Below, one piece after another: positions 63,316 to 64,000 of a DNA stretch of 64,000 nt. Made by a program: the position numbers and the translations under genes. Position 1 is the first letter of the stretch; every line of letters starts with the position of its first letter. A model generated the notes under the pieces. It did no database searches, was not told where the DNA came from, and saw only the letters and a list, made by a program, of their open reading frames with translations. This stretch comes from an uncultured bacterium (GTDB lineage: Bacteria > Cyanobacteriota > Vampirovibrionia > Gastranaerophilales > Gastranaerophilaceae), in NCBI GenBank assembly GCA_949294395.1, contig CASFGU010000029.1, positions 1-64,000 of the forward strand, read 5' to 3'.

Positions 63316-64000
63316 TTACGGCAGCAACAGCAGACTAACCCAGATAAACAAGATGCCGGTTGTGATTCCGACCATAGAGAGGTGCCAGTTTCCGTATTCT
63401 TTCGCAAGCGGGAGCAGTGTATCAAAAGAAATATAAATCATAATACCTGCAACTGCCGCCATAGATAATCCGACCATAATTTCCGGCATAAAAAGCTGAA
63501 TTAAAAACATCCCTATAACGGCTCCGACAGGTTCGGAAATCCCTGAAAGTGCCGCATAAAGCATTGCGTACCGTTTTTTGCCTGTAGCGTGATAGATAGG
63601 AAGCGCTACAGCAATGCCTTCCGGAATATTGTGTATTGCAATTGCAACGGCAACAGAAATTCCTAGTGTTAAATTGTGGGTGGAAGCGAGAAATGTTGCC
63701 ATGCCTTCCGGAAAATTGTGTATACAGATTGCGACAGCTGTCAATAGTCCTGCTCGTTTAATCATGTGGTTATGTTTTATACATTCGACCTCGGGATTAA
63801 GGAGTTCTTCTTCCTCAACGTGATCCGGCAGAAAGTAGTCAATTAAAATAGCAATCAGCAAGCCGAGAATAAACCCGCCGTACACAACCCATTCAAAATC
63901 GTTCGGGAAAACTTCTTTCAGCATCTCGCCGGCACTCGGGATTATGTCTACAAATGAGAGAAAAATCATAACCCCTGCAGAAAATCCAAGACCTATAGAA
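63316..64000 (-). CDS. ZIP-family metal transporter, cut by the window edge
   Basis: The visible part has ICIHNFPEGMATF and IAIHNIPEGIAVALPIY, the paired helix IV-V motifs of ZupT-type ZIP transporters for zinc or other divalent metals, and several hydrophobic helices. The reading frame continues to the window edge (GLGFSAGVMIFLSF), so the true start lies beyond 64000. It is a 3' partial gene. Confidence 0.88.
   Translation of the reverse strand, partial: SIGLGFSAGVMIFLSFVDIIPSAGEMLKEVFPNDFEWVVYGGFILGLLIAILIDYFLPDHVEEEELLNPEVECIKHNHMIKRAGLLTAVAICIHNFPEGMATFLASTHNLTLGISVAVAIAIHNIPEGIAVALPIYHATGKKRYAMLYAALSGISEPVGAVIGMFLIQLFMPEIMVGLSMAAVAGIMIYISFDTLLPLAKEYGNWHLSMVGITTGILFIWVSLLLLP

Overview
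The window reads as an AT-rich bacterial chromosome, probably from the non-photosynthetic sister lineage of Cyanobacteria (Vampirovibrionia/Melainabacteria, most like gut Gastranaerophilales). This is inferred, not proven. The indications are two prepilin-like proteins with an FTLAEVLITLG-type start, a GH57 glucan branching enzyme, a YvcK/CofD protein with two N-terminal membrane helices, a DUF2993 (LmeA-like) protein, and many small orphan proteins. No rRNA or photosynthesis gene is present to settle it.

Layout. 1-256 is a 128-bp tandem repeat. 380-9207 holds housekeeping genes, mostly on the minus strand: rpmG, a DivIVA/ATP-synthase-B-like coiled coil, coaD, a degenerate HD-GYP protein, map-adk and gyrB, with tmk and a small XRE regulator on the plus strand. 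9277-11525 holds an AbrB-like gene facing a pilin gene across a perfect inverted repeat, then a 479-bp non-coding element with terminal inverted repeats. 11689-16198 is a two-gene helicase/PD-(D/E)XK nuclease operon, followed by two paralogous secreted Cys-rich proteins. 17465-24179 carries rplJ-rplL with an expanded L10 leader, panB-panC-yvcK, a PxpA-like gene and rpsT. 24292-24927 is a second, larger copy of the inverted-repeat element with another palindromic repeat nested in it. 25082-33170 is an accessory stretch: GH57 enzyme, tRNA-Asp with a duplicated 3' end, a zeta-toxin-like kinase with a small downstream gene, a candidate structured RNA, and several orphan proteins sharing a short N-terminal motif. 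33162-36681 is pyrH-frr-cdsA-rnc-rpe. 37344-38504 encodes a protein with four tandem GntR-type winged helices. 38507-46491 is prfA-rnpM-infB, then rbfA-truB-DUF2993-GerMN, the two blocks split by a pilin gene and its likely divergent regulator. 46686-48690 is a DUF475 membrane protein and a glycosyltransferase.

50672-60950 is a compact podovirus-like prophage or domesticated capsid cluster read on the minus strand: a LuxR-type HTH, amidase, tail nozzle, major capsid, adaptor, small and large terminase, portal, GNAT enzyme and small membrane proteins. No integrase, replication gene, tail fibre or repressor is recognisable. The window ends with a radical SAM protein overlapping a divergent TrpD-like gene, and the 3' part of a ZIP metal transporter gene.

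The most interesting items are the capsid gene cluster, the inverted-repeat elements whose internal hairpins change sequence but keep pairing, the four-winged-helix protein, the tandem-motor helicase/nuclease pair, the tRNA-Asp 3' duplication, and the orphan proteins with a shared N-terminal motif.
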